A DNA stretch of 64,000 bases from JAXDMK01 sp963765955 (GCA_963765955.1 CAVXYA010000002.1:1488001-1552000), one strand, 5' to 3'. Positions 17,082-26,388 are shown, numbered from the stretch's first letter. Numbers and translations: made by a program. Notes: generated by a model from the letters alone, not told the origin.

Positions 17082-18011
17082 ATGTCCAGCGAAGGAGGCA
17101 GCGCCATGTCCAGTTGGAGCGCGAGCGAGACGGATCAGCTGTTGGAGGGGTTCGCGGACTACCTGCGCCGCGAGCGGGCCGTGTCGATGTTCACCGTCGA
17201 CCTCTACGTTGCCGACGTCCGGAGGTTCCTCGCCGGCGGCGGCGACCGCGGCCTGAGCGAACTGACCTCGGCGGACGTTTCGCACGCTGTGCTCGGACAG
17301 GTCGGCGGACGGTCGCCGGCGTCGGTGCGGCGCTTCGGGTGCGCGCTGCGCTCCTTCCTCCGGTACTGCTTTGTCACCGGGCTGGTCGAGCGTGATCTGT
17401 CGGGGGCGGCGTTGCCGGTATCGGGCCGGCGACGATCGCTGTTGCCCCAAGGCATCACGCCCTCCCAGGAGACGGCCTTGCTACGCGCCTGTGATCGGCG
17501 ACGTTCCATCGGGCGACGCGACTACACGGTGATCTTGTTGCTCTTGCGGCTCGGGCTGCGGGCGAATGAGGTCGCCACGCTGCGCCTCGACGACATGGAC
17601 TGGCGAGCGGGGCAGCTCACGGTGCACGGCAAGGGCAACCGCGTCGACCAGCTCCCGCTACCAGTGGATGTGGGCGAGGCGATCGCCGCGTACCTGTGCC
17701 GTGGCCGCCCGCGTTCGGCCACGGCGCGGGAGGTGTTCCTGCGGGTGCAGCCGCCGCTGGTTGGCTTGACCCGTGTCGGGGTGAGCTCTCTTGTCGCGGC
17801 GGCGGCGCGGCGTGCCGGGCTTGGCGTGGTGCGGCCCCGTCGGCTGCGTCACACCGCGGCCACCGACATGCTGCGGGCGGGAGCGTCGCTGCCCGAGGTC
17901 GGCCAGGTGCTGCGCCACCGCTCGCTCGGCACCACCGCGATCTACGCGCGGGTCGATGTCGAGCGGCTGCGCGCCATCGCCCGGCCCTGGCCGTCGGGGA
18001 GGGCGTCATGA
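17082..18011 (+). CDS. ritA: tyrosine recombinase, first of the RIT trio
   Basis: A 309-residue XerC/D-like recombinase with an N-terminal SAM-like core-binding domain (about residues 20-110) and a C-terminal catalytic domain. Catalytic residues can be placed: Arg in LLRLGLRANEVATL, Lys in VHGKGNRVDQLPL, HxxR in RRLRHTAATDML, His in VLRHRSLGTT and the nucleophile Tyr in TTAIYARVD. A second start (MSSWSAS) lies 8 codons downstream and has a better spaced GGAGG, so it may be the true one. The gene overlaps the next recombinase by ATGA. Confidence 0.92.
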   Translation: MSSEGGSAMSSWSASETDQLLEGFADYLRRERAVSMFTVDLYVADVRRFLAGGGDRGLSELTSADVSHAVLGQVGGRSPASVRRFGCALRSFLRYCFVTGLVERDLSGAALPVSGRRRSLLPQGITPSQETALLRACDRRRSIGRRDYTVILLLLRLGLRANEVATLRLDDMDWRAGQLTVHGKGNRVDQLPLPVDVGEAIAAYLCRGRPRSATAREVFLRVQPPLVGLTRVGVSSLVAAAARRAGLGVVRPRRLRHTAATDMLRAGASLPEVGQVLRHRSLGTTAIYARVDVERLRAIARPWPSGRAS

Positions 18012-18928
18012 GTGTGCTGGGCGATCATCTCGATGATTACCTGCGGCTGCGCCGGGCGCTGGGCTTTCAGCTCGGCCGCCACGGCGAATCGCTGCCCGGC
18101 TTCGTCGCCTACCTCGAGGCCAACGGGGCGGCGGCGATCACCGTCGAGCTGGCGGTCGCCTGGGCGCGTCTTCCGCAGGGGATCAAGCCCATCACCGTCG
18201 ACTTCCGGCTCAGCGCCGTGCGCGGCTTCGCCCGCTATCTACACGCCCTCGATCCTGCCCATCAGATTCCACCAGCGGGCCTGCTGTCGGTGCCGCGGCG
18301 GCGGCCGACGCCCTACATCTACACACCTGGCGAGATCGACGATGTGCTTGCCGCCGCGCGCCGGCTACAGCCACCGCTGCGAGCCGCAACCCAGACGGCG
18401 CTGCTCGGGCTGCTGGCGGCGACGGGCATGCGGAGCGGCGAGGCGATGGCGCTGACCCGCGCCGATGTCGACTTCGTCGAGGGCGTGGTCACGGTCCGCC
18501 ACGCCAAGTTCGACCGCTTGCGCCTCGTCCCCCTGCACCCGTCGGTCACCGCTGAGCTGCGCTCCTACGCCGCGACACGCGACCGGCTCTGTCCCACGCC
18601 GAGCGTCGATCGGTTCTTCGTCTCGGTCACCGGGCGGGCTCTGCATCGACGGGAGACCGACGCCGTCTTCCGCGACATCACCGAGTCGATCGGGTTGCGC
18701 ACCGACACCGCCCATCCTCGCGTCCACGACCTACGCCACGCTTTCGCGGTTCACACCCTCATCGACGCCTACCGCAACAGCGCCGACATCGCCGCTGTGC
18801 TGCCGTTGCTGTCCACCTACCTCGGCCACGTCGAGCCGGCCAACACCTACTGGTACTTGTCCGCCGTCCCCGAGCTCATGCAGCTCGCCGCCGCGCGCCT
18901 CGAGCCACGCGACGAGGGCCAGCCATGA
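18008..18928 (+). CDS. ritB: tyrosine recombinase, second of the RIT trio
   Basis: A 306-residue tyrosine recombinase starting at ATG 18008 inside the stop of the first. The catalytic domain shows Arg in LLAATGMRSGEAMAL, Lys in VRHAKFDRLRLVPL, HxxR in VHDLRHAFAVHTL, His in STYLGHVEPANTYWYL and Tyr in that same block. The wider spacing in the STYLGHVEPANTYWYLS block and the long linker before it separate it from the other two. It ends overlapping the start of the third gene by four bases. Confidence 0.92.
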   Translation: MSVLGDHLDDYLRLRRALGFQLGRHGESLPGFVAYLEANGAAAITVELAVAWARLPQGIKPITVDFRLSAVRGFARYLHALDPAHQIPPAGLLSVPRRRPTPYIYTPGEIDDVLAAARRLQPPLRAATQTALLGLLAATGMRSGEAMALTRADVDFVEGVVTVRHAKFDRLRLVPLHPSVTAELRSYAATRDRLCPTPSVDRFFVSVTGRALHRRETDAVFRDITESIGLRTDTAHPRVHDLRHAFAVHTLIDAYRNSADIAAVLPLLSTYLGHVEPANTYWYLSAVPELMQLAAARLEPRDEGQP

Positions 18929-19914
18929 CCACGCTCGCCCCCGTGCTGCAGGCGTTCTTCACCGACCGGCTCATCACCCAACGCCATGCCTCCCCCCACA
19001 CCATCGCCGGCTACCGAACCACGTTCAGGCTGCTGCTCCGCTTCGCCACCACCACGACCGGCAAGACGCCGTCCGCGCTCGACATCGCCGATCTCGACGC
19101 GCCGCTGATCACGGCGTTCTTGGAGCATCTCGAGGTCGACCGCCACAACGCGATCCGCACCCGCAACTGGCGGCTCGCGGCCATCCACTCCCTGTTCAAC
19201 TACGCCGCGCTGAGCCACCCCGAACACGCCGGCACGATCCAGCGCGTGCTCGCCATCCCCACCAAACGGCACGACCGGCGGGCCGTCACCTGGCTCACCG
19301 ATGCCGAGGTGAACGCCCTCCTCGCCGCGCCCGACCGCGGCACCTGGGCCGGCCGGCGCGATCACGCCATGCTCGTGCTCGCTGTCCAGACCGGGCTGCG
19401 CATCTCCGAGCTCATCGGCCTCTCCCGTGGCGACGTCGTGCTCGAACGCGGCCCCCACGTGCGCTGCCTGGGCAAAGGCCGCAAGGAACGAGCCACGCCC
19501 CTCACCCGGCTCACCGTCGCAGTGCTACGGGAATGGCTGGACGAACGCGGCGGTCAGCTCAGCGATCCATTGTTCCCGACCCGCACCGGGGCACGCCTCA
19601 GCCACGACGCCATCGAAGACCGCCTGGCCCGCCACCTCGACGCCGCCCGCGTCAGCTGGCCATCGCTGCGCGGCAAGCACGTCACCATGCACACCCTCCG
19701 GCACACCGCCGCCATGCGCCTCCTCCACGCCGGCACCGACATTGCCGTCATCGCACTCTGGCTCGGCCACGAGCAGCTCGCCACCGCCCACATCTACCTG
19801 CACGCCGACATGAACCAGAAGGAGAGAGCAATCGACCGCGTCACGCCGCCCGGCACCGCAGCAGGTCGCTACCAGCCAGCCGACCCGCTGCTCGCGTTCC
19901 TCGACAGCCTCTGA
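18925..19914 (+). CDS. ritC: tyrosine recombinase, third of the RIT trio
   Basis: A 329-residue recombinase with a core-binding domain (residues about 8-110) and catalytic residues Arg in AVQTGLRISELIGL, Lys in CLGKGRKERATPL, HxxR in MHTLRHTAAMRL, His in ALWLGHEQLATAHIY and Tyr in HIYLHAD. The ATG overlaps the preceding stop. The three proteins probably act together on the terminal inverted repeats, as proposed for RIT elements. The coding sequence ends about 60 bases before the right terminal repeat. Confidence 0.92.
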   Translation: MTTLAPVLQAFFTDRLITQRHASPHTIAGYRTTFRLLLRFATTTTGKTPSALDIADLDAPLITAFLEHLEVDRHNAIRTRNWRLAAIHSLFNYAALSHPEHAGTIQRVLAIPTKRHDRRAVTWLTDAEVNALLAAPDRGTWAGRRDHAMLVLAVQTGLRISELIGLSRGDVVLERGPHVRCLGKGRKERATPLTRLTVAVLREWLDERGGQLSDPLFPTRTGARLSHDAIEDRLARHLDAARVSWPSLRGKHVTMHTLRHTAAMRLLHAGTDIAVIALWLGHEQLATAHIYLHADMNQKERAIDRVTPPGTAAGRYQPADPLLAFLDSL

Positions 19915-19971
19915 TTGTTCCGACCTCGCCACCGCCGATCCGCCCGTCCCACCCCACCGAACTACGCCCAG

Positions 19972-20004
19972 CTCGGAACAATCACGACCTCGGAACAATC
20001 GGCG
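19972..20004 (-). repeat. right terminal inverted repeat of the RIT element
   Basis: The reverse complement of the left end over 33 bases without mismatch. It is followed at once by a further palindrome (20000-20029) built from the same TTGTTCCGA motif, which is not present at the left end. Confidence 0.85.
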
Positions 20005-20029
20005 TTGTTCCGAGGTCGGAACAACGCCG
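20000..20029. repeat. palindrome abutting the right RIT end
   Basis: CGGCGTTGTTCCGA and its reverse complement TCGGAACAACGCCG meet around a GG, giving a near-perfect 30-bp palindrome that shares five bases with the terminal repeat. It may be the half of an original attachment site or an additional recombinase-binding site. Confidence 0.6.
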
Positions 20030-20086
20030 ATTCCGGCGCGGTCGGCCAGCGTCGCCGCCGGACCTGGTGGGTCCGGTAGCGGTCGA

Positions 20087-20521
20087 CTATTGACCGTCAA
20101 CCCGCGTGTCGTAGAAGCGAACCATCTCCCGCCAGTACCAGAGCAACGCGCTCATCGTGCCGAGCGTCGCGATGGTCATCTGCCAGCGACGATGACGACG
20201 TGCGCCGTCGAGGGCGATGAGAAGAGCCGCGGTCGCCATGGCGTTGATCGCCAGGGCGCCGGACACTGGACGCTCCTCCAGCCATCGCTCTTCGCCGAGA
20301 ACCACCCGAGTCGCGAACGCGGAGTCATCGTGGGGTGGTGGGAAGACGACGGCATTGAGCACGAACCATGCCCCGACGACAACGCCCTGCCTCGCGCTGC
20401 GGTTCCAGACGGGGACCAGGACGAGCGGTGTTGATGCCCACCGCGTCCACGCGCTCCAGGGGTGCGAGTGTCGGGCGAAGACCCACCGTTTGACATGTGA
20501 TCCGGTGGACGTCATGGCCAC
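20087..20521 (-). CDS. DUF6653-like membrane protein, 144 aa
   Basis: The N-terminal block RHSHPWSAWTRWASTPLVLV, the central VVFPPPHDDSAFATRVVLGE and hydrophobic segments on either side match what I know of the DUF6653 family of small integral membrane proteins of unknown function. Two or three membrane helices are expected (around VVGAWFVLNAVVF and ALAINAMATAALLIAL). The start could be Met1 or Met3. The gene runs towards the right end of the RIT element, with its stop 58 bases beyond the outer palindrome. Confidence 0.7.
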   Translation of the reverse strand: MAMTSTGSHVKRWVFARHSHPWSAWTRWASTPLVLVPVWNRSARQGVVVGAWFVLNAVVFPPPHDDSAFATRVVLGEERWLEERPVSGALAINAMATAALLIALDGARRHRRWQMTIATLGTMSALLWYWREMVRFYDTRVDGQ

Positions 20522-20942
20522 AGTCTTGTCGCGGCGCGCCGCGCGACGTGCTGCTGATCGAAGACCTCCGTAGCCAAACCGCGAGTGCGCCGCTTCGGTG
20601 ATTCACATGCCGTACCGAACGACGGCTCTGGGCGCGCCTCCGAGGGGCGCGGGTATCCCCGAACGCGCGTCCCAGAACGTGCTCCGGGCTGTACCCGGCC
20701 GCGCAGCGAAAGTGCCGGTTAGGGGCAAAGGCGGACTACACCCTTCGGACACATCGACTCAGCTCGCGGCAAAGCAGGGCAGATCGGCGGATCCCGGTCG
20801 CATCGGTCGATCCCCGCATCCCCGCTATGGGTGCCGATGCCTCTCGACGTGGCGACAGGGGCCGAGCTCGTTCGGGTCGATGGGAATCGCTCCGGGCGTC
20901 GGCAACTGACGAAACCCTGCCTGTTCTAACCCTGTCCGGGGA
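20522..20942. other. intergenic stretch without a recognised gene
   Basis: Open frames here lack family signatures and ribosome-binding sites. The stretch between the DUF6653-like gene and the SRPBCC gene may contain decayed sequence, but I cannot assign it. Confidence 0.4.
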
Positions 20943-21406
20943 TCAGTCGTCGACCTCGACGAGTCGCGCGAGGTTGTCGATCGACATCCTCCAGCCCGCT
21001 TCGTTATCGGCCGGGGACAACCCGGGAGGCAGGTGCTCGTGCATGCCCGACGACGTCGGTGCCGCCGTCTGGCGTCGGCGAGGGTGTAGGTGATCGTCAT
21101 CTCGCCTTGCAGCTCAGGGTCGCCGGTCTCGAACTCGACGACCTGAACCACCTCGGTGTCGGGCACGAGCCGGACGAACCGGCCGTGGAAGGTGTCGGTC
21201 CGAGTGCTGGTCTTGCCCGCCCCCGAGGGTCCGTCGTAGGTCAGTGAGATCCGGAACGTGCCGCCCTCGTGGGGGTGGAACTCGTGGACGTGACTCGTCA
21301 TCCCATCCGGAACCATCCACTGTTGGACCGACTGGGCATCGAGCAGAGCGCGGTAGATCGCGGCGCGGGACGCTTGGATGTGGCGGGTCAGGCGGGTCGG
21401 GCTCAT
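20943..21406 (-). CDS. AHSA1/SRPBCC-domain protein (frame break)
   Basis: It starts MSPTRLTRHI and follows the AHSA1 pattern: RAAIYRALLDAQSVQQWMVP, HEFHPHEGGTFRISLTYDGP, FHGRFVRLVPDTEVVQVVEF, GEMTITYTLAD. Near 21070 the frame changes. In the next frame the expected C-terminal helix continues (HEHLPPGLSPADNEAGWRMS, then LARLVEVDD) to a stop at 20943-20945. The family forms a hydrophobic ligand cavity; the ligand is unknown. It follows the lipoprotein gene with only two bases between, so they share a transcript. Confidence 0.75.
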
Positions 21407-21408
21407 CG

Positions 21409-21936
21409 TCAGGCACGGACCTCGAAGACGGCGACCGAGACGTCCGATGCGCCGGTGTCGTCGGTGACCCGGTAGGTGACGACGTAGCTGCCGACGGCCG
21501 CCCGGATCGTCCCCGAGACTCGGGCGGTGCAGTCACCGGCGGCAATCACCGCCAGTCCATCCGGCAGCCCGTCGGCCGAGAAGCGGAGGGCGGGGCACGG
21601 GCTGTCGGTATCTGTGGCGGTGAGATTGAAGGGTGTCACGGGCTGACCGGCTACGCCCTCGGCGGCGGCGACCGTCGCCAGGTCGGGGCCGAGCGATCCG
21701 AGGTTCAGCCGGCGGGCGGTCTCGGCGTCGAGTTCGGGGCCCGGTGTCATTCCGGTGGGCCCGGTGGTGGATGCGGAGGAGGTCGAAGTGGTCGCGGGCG
21801 TCGACGCGGTCGAGGAGGTCGTGAACGACAGCGTCGACGGCGAGTTTGCCGTCGAGCGGGCCTCGCCACTGCTCCCGCCGCAGGCGCCGGTGAGCACCAG
21901 CAGGGCTACACACGCAACTCGCCTTCGTATGGACAT
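21409..21936 (-). CDS. lipoprotein with a putative Ig-like domain
   Basis: The protein starts MSIRRRVACV and has a lipobox (LVLTGAC) followed by a Ser/Thr-rich linker of about 50 residues. The C-terminal 100 residues include LPDGLAVIAAGDCTARVSGT and YVVTYRVTDDTGAS, a cadherin/Ig-like (He_PIG type) fold also present in the metalloprotease upstream. A 24-bp tandem duplication covers the start region, so an upstream in-frame ATG eight codons earlier (21960) is equally placed. It is likely anchored to the outer face of the membrane. No catalytic motif is seen. Confidence 0.75.
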   Translation of the reverse strand: MSIRRRVACVALLVLTGACGGSSGEARSTANSPSTLSFTTSSTASTPATTSTSSASTTGPTGMTPGPELDAETARRLNLGSLGPDLATVAAAEGVAGQPVTPFNLTATDTDSPCPALRFSADGLPDGLAVIAAGDCTARVSGTIRAAVGSYVVTYRVTDDTGASDVSVAVFEVRA

Positions 21937-21967
21937 CCGCCTTCGCCTTCGTATGGACATCCGCCTC
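21920..21967 (-). repeat. 24-bp tandem direct repeat duplicating a start codon
   Basis: Bases 21920-21943 and 21944-21967 are near-identical 24-bp copies. On the minus strand each encodes MSIRRR plus flanking Arg codons, so the lipoprotein gene has two in-frame ATG codons with the same upstream sequence. The 8-codon unit keeps the frame. Confidence 0.8.
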
Positions 21968-21978
21968 CAGTGTGTCGC

Positions 21979-22021
21979 GGGCGCCGACCCTGCGAGCCTC
22001 ATGCCCGCAGGGTCGGCGCCC
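21979..22021 (-). terminator. strong hairpin after the metalloprotease gene
   Basis: A perfect 16-bp GC-rich stem (GGGCGCCGACCCTGCG with its complement) encloses an 11-base loop, eight bases beyond the stop of the metalloprotease. It probably ends that transcript, or attenuates read-through into the lipoprotein gene that follows in the same direction. Confidence 0.7.
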
Positions 22022-22028
22022 AAGTGAC

Positions 22029-24660
22029 TCAGCCGTGCTTCTGGACGTTGCCGCCGGTGAGCGTGGTCGGTGCGAAGATGAGGCCGGTGACCGGACTCCC
22101 GCCGGGGTCGCGGACGGCGAGTCCGACCTGGTCGCTCCGTCCGGGCTCACCGTTGTCGATCACGGTGAGGATGAAGCTGTGGCCGGCCGTCCCGTTGACC
22201 TTGGCCGAGCCCAGGACGTACGCCTTCTGCCCGAGTACGACCAGGGCGTCGAGCTTGGTCGACTCCATCGTCGTCCCCTGCTCGGAGTAGGTCACCTTGC
22301 CCTGGACCGACCCGTCCTTCTTGTACTTCGGGTTGAGCTCGACCTTGGCCGCCCGGCCGCCGTTGTCGAGCTTGGCCCCACCCGTGAAGAAGCCGAGCGA
22401 GGGATCGCCCACGGCGACGATCGTGGAGCCCGAGCCCTGGTAGAAGTCGCCGCCGACGACGATGTCGACCAGGTAGGCGTTGACCGCCACCCCCGAGAAC
22501 CCGCAGGATGCGTCCAGCGTGCCGCCCACGCCACCACCGCTGGTGGTCGCCGTGCACGAGTAGCTGGTCCCCGACTCGAGCGGGTTCAGGGTGAAAGTCA
22601 CCGGCGTGGCCAGCCCGATGTCGCCCTTCGACGCGTCCGCCTCCGTCACCGCCGCCGCCAGCGTGAACGACCCCGTCCCGCCCGCAGAAGTCACGACGAC
22701 GCCCTTGGGATTGGCCGGCGAGGGCGTGACCGTGGCGTCCTCCCTGGTCACGTCGAACGACGAGGTGGTGGAGTCGGAGGCGCCGGTCTCGTCGGTGGCC
22801 GTGTAGGTGACGGTGTAGCTGCCGGCGGCGCCGGTGACCGCACCCGACACCGTGCCCGTGCAGTCGCCGTTGTCGGTCACGGCCAGGCCCGAGGGGAGGC
22901 CGCTGGCCGAGAACGAGACGTCGCCGCATGCGCTGTCCGAGTCGCTGGCCGAGACCGTGTACGCAGCGATCGGGTCGCTGTACTGGCCCGACTGCGCACC
23001 GACGTCGCCGATGTCCGGCGGCGACGACAGCAGACCCTTGTCCTCGGCCGTCTGCCGGTCGAGCTCAGGGTCGTTGACGACGTCGAGGTGAACGCCGTCC
23101 TGGAAGTCACCGTCGCTCTGGAAGGGCAGGGAGGCCACGACCGTCGGCCAGTCGTTGAAGCCGGTGAGCGAGGTCCCGGTGGCACCGTTGATGTTGGCCG
23201 ACACCGTCGCCGCCTGGATGGTTCCGTTGCAGTTCCAGTCGACGGCTGCCCGACGCCGGCACCTGGCTCTGGGCGCCGCCGGGGCAGAAGTACAGCGTGT
23301 TGTCGGTGCCGTCCTGCACGCCCAGGTTCTCGTTCAGGGTCCCCTCGGTGAGGGTCGGGAGCGAGGCCGCGGAGTAGTCGAGGCGGTTGGTGGCGGGGAT
23401 GCCCCGGAGCTGGAACGAGTAGTTCATCAGGCTCAGGTAGTTGGGCTTGAAGTTGATGTTGTCGTTGCCGCCGTGGCTGAGGCCCAGGTTGTGGCCGAGC
23501 TCGTGCATGATCGTCCCCGACTCCTGCTGGACGGTGATCGGCCCCCACAGCCCGAACGAGATGTAGAAGTCGTTGCCCAGGATCTCGCCACAGCCACTGA
23601 AGCGCTGGTTGTTGTCGGTGAGGGCAGCCTCGTTCTCGACCTCGATGGCGAGGGCGTAGTGGAAGGCGTAGCGGCGGGAGGCGGCGTTGTCGAAGTTGGC
23701 CGCCTTGACCGTGTCGAAGTCGCCGAAGCCGGTGCCGGCCGGGTTCGGGCCGCAGCCGAGGGCCCCGCCGTTGAAGTTGAGGACGTTCTGGTGGGGGACG
23801 GAGTTGCTCAGGTGGACGTGGAGGTTGATGCCGTTGGCGCCATCGGGGTTGAAGGCGGCCACCGGCGCGGCGGCGAAGGCCTGGACCATGTTGGTGATCG
23901 ACGCGTTCTGCGGGCGGTGGCTGTGGGTGTCGCCCGCGGCGCAGTCGCTGCCGGCCACCGTGCAGTCCATCCAGTCCATCTCCAGGAAGACGTCGAGGTG
24001 GTTGGGGTTGGCCCGCTCGCCGGCGTCGAGGGTGTCGCCGTCGCCGTTCTGGTCGATCCCGTCGGGCAGGTCCCGCTCGCCGGGGTCGTTGGTGTCGCCG
24101 TCGTTGTTCCCGTCGATGCCGTTGGTCTCCCAGTCGTCGAACAGGCCGTCGCCGTCGGAGTCGGCACCGATGCGAAGGACGGCGACGGCGTCGTTGAAGT
24201 CCCCGTCGCCCAGGTCGACCTGGTCCTCCCACTCGAGCTTGTAGACCCGGTTGTCGAGGGTGGCGTGGCCGTCGAAGAGCTCGGTCGTGCGCAGGTGGTC
24301 GTCGCCGTCGGAGTTCTCCGAGGGGTCGCTCGACCAGGTGAAGGTGCCGGATCCGGTGGTGGCGACCATCTGGAAGCCGAAGGTGGTGCCGGTGGCGAAG
24401 TTGCCCAGGTTGACCCGGGTGCCGATCCGCGTCTGCTCGGTGTTGAAGAGGAACTGGTTGACGGGCGACGTCACCGACATGGTGTTGATGAAGGTGGCCG
24501 AGGCGAACGTGAACTCGACGCTCACCGGACCGGCGGCGCTGGTGGTCAGGTCGGCGGCATAGGCCTTGGGCATCGGCAGCTGGATGGCGGCCGCTGCCGC
24601 CATGACCACCGCGGCGATGATCATCCGCCGGCGCACGTTCGTCGAAAGGACCTGGCTCAT
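22029..24660 (-). CDS. secreted zinc metalloprotease with Ca-binding-type repeats and Ig-like domain (one frame break)
   Basis: The ATG at 24660 has GGAGGG upstream and opens a signal peptide (MIIAAVVMAAAAAIQLPMPKAYA). The N-terminal region ends in Asp/Asn-rich thrombospondin-type-3-like repeats (DSDGDGLFDD, DGNNDGDTND, DQNGDGDTLD). A metzincin-type zinc site follows, HELGHNLGLSH, with a possible Met-turn in SLMNYSF. After a one-base frame change near 23250 the sequence runs on through WNCNGTIQAATV into an Ig-like domain (LPSGLAVTDNGDCTGTVSGA) and a C-terminal beta-rich domain (KVTYSEQGTTMESTKLDALV, VIDNGEPGRSDQ). It is an exported peptidase; the substrate is unknown. Confidence 0.82.
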
Positions 24661-24953
24661 CTGGCTCCCCCTCCGGGTCTCGGGATAGCGGGCGAGCCCG
24701 AGACGCCCGCCGTGGTCCCGACCCGGGCATCGACCCCAGTCATCGTGAGTGTCGTCCGAGCGACTGAGGCGAACAATCGTGCCGTCACCCGTGTTGCAGG
24801 GTGGGGCTGGCACCCCCAATCCGGGCACTCGACGTCTGGCACTCGACATGACGACCCCGACGCAGGCCCTCCCGGTACAGTCCCCGGCGGGAATTCCGGT
24901 CGCCGCCCAGCAGAACGCCGGCGGCTGGTCGATTGGGGAGAGGGGAGCGCCTC

Positions 24954-26384
24954 ATGACCACGGGTTCGATCGACATGGCCGGCCTCGACGGCGACCGGGT
25001 GACGCTGTCGGCGGAGGACCTCGACGCCCTGGCGGCCCGGGTGGCGGGCCCGCTGTTACGGCCCGGCGACGACGGTTGGGACGCCGCCGTCCTCATCTGG
25101 AACGGGATGGTGGCCAAGGAGCCGGCCCTCGTCGTGCAGCCCACGTCGGCCGCCGACGTGGCCTCCGCCGTGCGGTTCGCGGCCGACCACGGTGTGCTGC
25201 TCAGCGTCAAGGGCGGCGGCCACAACATCGCCGGGTCGTCCATCGCGTCCGGCGGCCTGACCCTCGACATGTCCCGTCTGCGGGAGGTCGCCGTCGATCC
25301 CGCCGCCAAGCGGGTCCAGGTCGGCCCCGGATGCCTCCTCAAGGACGTCGACCAGGAGACGCAGGCCCACGGGCTGGCCGCCGTCCTGGGCTTCGTGTCC
25401 GAGACCGGCGTCGCCGGGCTGACAGTGGGTGGCGGCTTCGGCTACCTCACCCGCCGGTTCGGCTGGACGGTGGACACCCTGGAGGAGGTCGAGGTCGTCA
25501 CCGCCGACGGGCAGGTCCGCACCGCCAACCGGGACGAGAACGCCGAGCTGTTCTGGGCGCTTCGTGGCGGCGGCGGGAACTTCGGCGTGGTCACCAGGTT
25601 CACGTTCCGCCTCTACGAGGTGGGCCCGACCATCACTGGCGGGCTGATGGCCTGGAGCGCGGACCGGGCCGACGAGGTGATGGCCGCCTACCGGGCCCTC
25701 ACCGAGTCGGCGCCCCGGGAGCTCACGTGCGTGCTCACCATCCGCCTGGCTCCCCCGGCGCCGTTCCTCCCCACCGAATGGCACGGCCAGCCGATCGTGG
25801 GGTTCGTCGCCTGTCACAGCGGGCCCGACGCGGCCACCGACCTGGCCCCCATGCGTGACCTCGGGGATCCCATCGTCGACCTGATCACCGAGAAGCCCTA
25901 TGTCGCCCAGCAGTCGATGCTCGACGCGACCCAGCCCAAGGGGAGGCACTACTACTGGAAGACGGAGTTCCTCCCCGCCCTGTCGGAGCCGTTCCTCGAC
26001 ACGTTCCGCGCCGGCGCGCTGAAGGTCACCTCACCCATGTCGCAGTCGATCATCTTCCACCTGGCGGGGGCGCTCGAGGAGCGGGCGGAGGACGACGGGG
26101 CGGTGGGCAACCGCGACGCCCGCTACGTGGCCGGCTTCACCGGCTCGTGGCCGCCGGACGATCCCCGGGCCGGCGAGCACGTGGCGTGGGTGCGGCAGTC
26201 GTGGGAGACCATCCGCCCCTTCTCCACCGGCGGGAACTACGTCAACTTCCAGGTGGCCGACGACGACGCCGCTCGCACCGCCGCTGCCTACGGTCCGAAC
26301 CTCGATCGCCTCCGGCGGGTGAAGTCCGAGTACGACCCCCACAACCTCTTCCGGGTGAACCGCAACGTGTCCCCCGCCGGCTGA
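24954..26384 (+). CDS. FAD-linked oxidoreductase, BBE (berberine bridge enzyme) family
   Basis: A 476-residue protein with a PCMH-type FAD domain: VQPTSAADVASAVRFAADHG, then GGGHNIAG whose His is the usual site of covalent FAD attachment, GLTVGGGFGYLTRRFG and LRGGGGNFGVVTRF. It ends with a BBE motif (YDPHNLFRVNRN), which folds back on the FAD. A second cysteine attachment site is not visible, so single covalent linkage is likely. Such enzymes oxidise alcohols or sugars. The start ATG at 24954 follows a purine-rich GGGGAGAGGGGAG stretch; an upstream in-frame ATG is less well placed. Confidence 0.9.
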   Translation: MTTGSIDMAGLDGDRVTLSAEDLDALAARVAGPLLRPGDDGWDAAVLIWNGMVAKEPALVVQPTSAADVASAVRFAADHGVLLSVKGGGHNIAGSSIASGGLTLDMSRLREVAVDPAAKRVQVGPGCLLKDVDQETQAHGLAAVLGFVSETGVAGLTVGGGFGYLTRRFGWTVDTLEEVEVVTADGQVRTANRDENAELFWALRGGGGNFGVVTRFTFRLYEVGPTITGGLMAWSADRADEVMAAYRALTESAPRELTCVLTIRLAPPAPFLPTEWHGQPIVGFVACHSGPDAATDLAPMRDLGDPIVDLITEKPYVAQQSMLDATQPKGRHYYWKTEFLPALSEPFLDTFRAGALKVTSPMSQSIIFHLAGALEERAEDDGAVGNRDARYVAGFTGSWPPDDPRAGEHVAWVRQSWETIRPFSTGGNYVNFQVADDDAARTAAAYGPNLDRLRRVKSEYDPHNLFRVNRNVSPAG

Positions 26385-26388
26385 ACCG

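Larger units (their letters stand above)
16958..20004 (+). mobile_element. RIT element (recombinase in trio)
   Basis: Three overlapping tyrosine recombinase genes in one direction fill the element, the defining layout of RIT elements. Its ends are a perfect 33-bp inverted repeat: bases 16958-16990 match the reverse complement of 19972-20004. Each end repeats the short motif TTGTTCCGA twice, and inner inverted copies lie at 17035-17048 and 19913-19926. The total length is about 3.05 kb. No target-site duplication is evident. All three coding frames are intact with their catalytic residues, so the element may be active. Confidence 0.85.

Noticed and set aside
22029..24957. Very long plus-strand frame opposite the metalloprotease
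   Set aside because: It lacks any domain, its amino-acid make-up (Val, Gly, Glu, Arg) is what the antisense of a GC-rich gene gives, and the minus strand has a signal peptide and zinc site.
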